Assembly (NCBI GenBank): GCA_005879015.1
Contig: VBMC01000060.1
Coordinates: 1 to 6,131 of the forward strand
Direction of reading: 5' to 3'
From: Methanobacteriota archaeon
Lineage (GTDB): Archaea > Thermoplasmatota > Thermoplasmata > RBG-16-68-12
Length of the DNA stretch: 6,131 nucleotides
Below, one piece after another: positions 5,929-6,131 of this stretch. A model generated the notes under the pieces. It was not told the origin of the DNA and did no database searches. It saw only the letters and a program-made list of their open reading frames with translations. Made by a program: the position numbers and the translations under genes. Within the stretch, counting starts at the first letter, position 1; every line of letters begins with the position of its first letter.

Positions 5929-6131
5929 CTACAGTTCCACGACGACGTCTTCCTCCGAGGTATCGATCGGCAGTGTGGCTTCGAAATACCGACGCATCTC
6001 TCCGGCCGAGTCGACGAAGGTGAGGACCATGTGCACGAGTCCGAGTTCCTGGAGCCGTCGGATCTTCTCCCAGACGGTGGCCACGGGAATGCCGTAGATC
6101 CGGCTCACCTCCCCCGGCGTCTTGGGACTCG
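5929..6131 (-). CDS. Winged-helix DNA-binding regulator, C-terminal part (cut by window edge)
   Basis: Only the last 66 codons are visible; the start lies beyond position 6131. The stop is TAG at 5931-5929. The sequence reads as a winged helix-turn-helix domain. One helix is TPGEVSRIYG, the turn and recognition helix follow in IPVATVWEKIRRLQELGLV, and the beta-wing is VHMVLTFVDSAGEMRRYFEA. A short acidic tail ends in EEDVVVEL. The helix pattern and the ELGLV ending before the wing resemble ArsR-like archaeal transcription regulators. It is likely a cytoplasmic transcription factor; its ligand and targets are unknown. It is codirectional with psmB and 117 bp upstream, with a separate TATA box in between, so the proximity alone does not show that it regulates the proteasome genes. 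Confidence 0.8.
   Translation of the reverse strand, partial: SPKTPGEVSRIYGIPVATVWEKIRRLQELGLVHMVLTFVDSAGEMRRYFEATLPIDTSEEDVVVEL

Overview
The window is archaeal chromosome of core housekeeping type. It carries a group II chaperonin (thermosome), a proteasome beta subunit, the KH/beta-CASP ribonuclease aCPSF1 (FttA), and a single-OB-fold RPA-like protein. G+C is high and most third codon positions are G or C, so long shadow ORFs lie opposite the real genes. From memory, the thermosome N-terminus (MM-GQ-P followed by LKEGT-RE-GK) and its core resemble the Thermoplasma acidophilum alpha subunit. A high-G+C, probably uncultured Thermoplasmatota lineage is therefore the best guess; this is inference, with no database search behind it.

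Layout, left to right. Positions 1-239 hold no recognisable gene and end in a thermosome promoter with a very short leader. The thermosome gene (240-1790, +) stops 7 bp from the end of a convergent two-gene unit on the minus strand. That unit is an RPA-like OB-fold protein (2763-2335) followed with no gap by a two-helix membrane protein of unknown function (2334-1798). A divergent promoter region (2764-2899) containing an AT-rich palindrome separates this unit from a small, very acidic orphan protein (2900-3193, +). That gene converges on the proteasome-aCPSF1 unit on the minus strand, psmB (5811-5170) then aCPSF1 (5136-3229), which has a clear TATA box at 5877-5869. The right edge holds the C-terminal part of a winged-helix regulator (minus strand, stop at 5929).

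Functionally this is protein folding (thermosome), protein degradation (20S proteasome beta), RNA 3'-end formation and transcription termination (aCPSF1), and single-strand nucleic acid binding (OB-fold). The proteasome beta-aCPSF1 pairing is a known archaeal neighbourhood, seen for example at MJ1237/MJ1236.

The most notable observation is in the thermosome. Its reading frame is intact, but about 41 residues normally present between residues 360 and 361 are missing. The absent block normally carries the last apical-domain strands, the apical/intermediate hinge, and the intermediate-domain helix with the catalytic aspartate. This is either an unusual chaperonin variant or an in-frame deletion or assembly error. 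I found no defence system, mobile element, CRISPR array, tRNA or rRNA.
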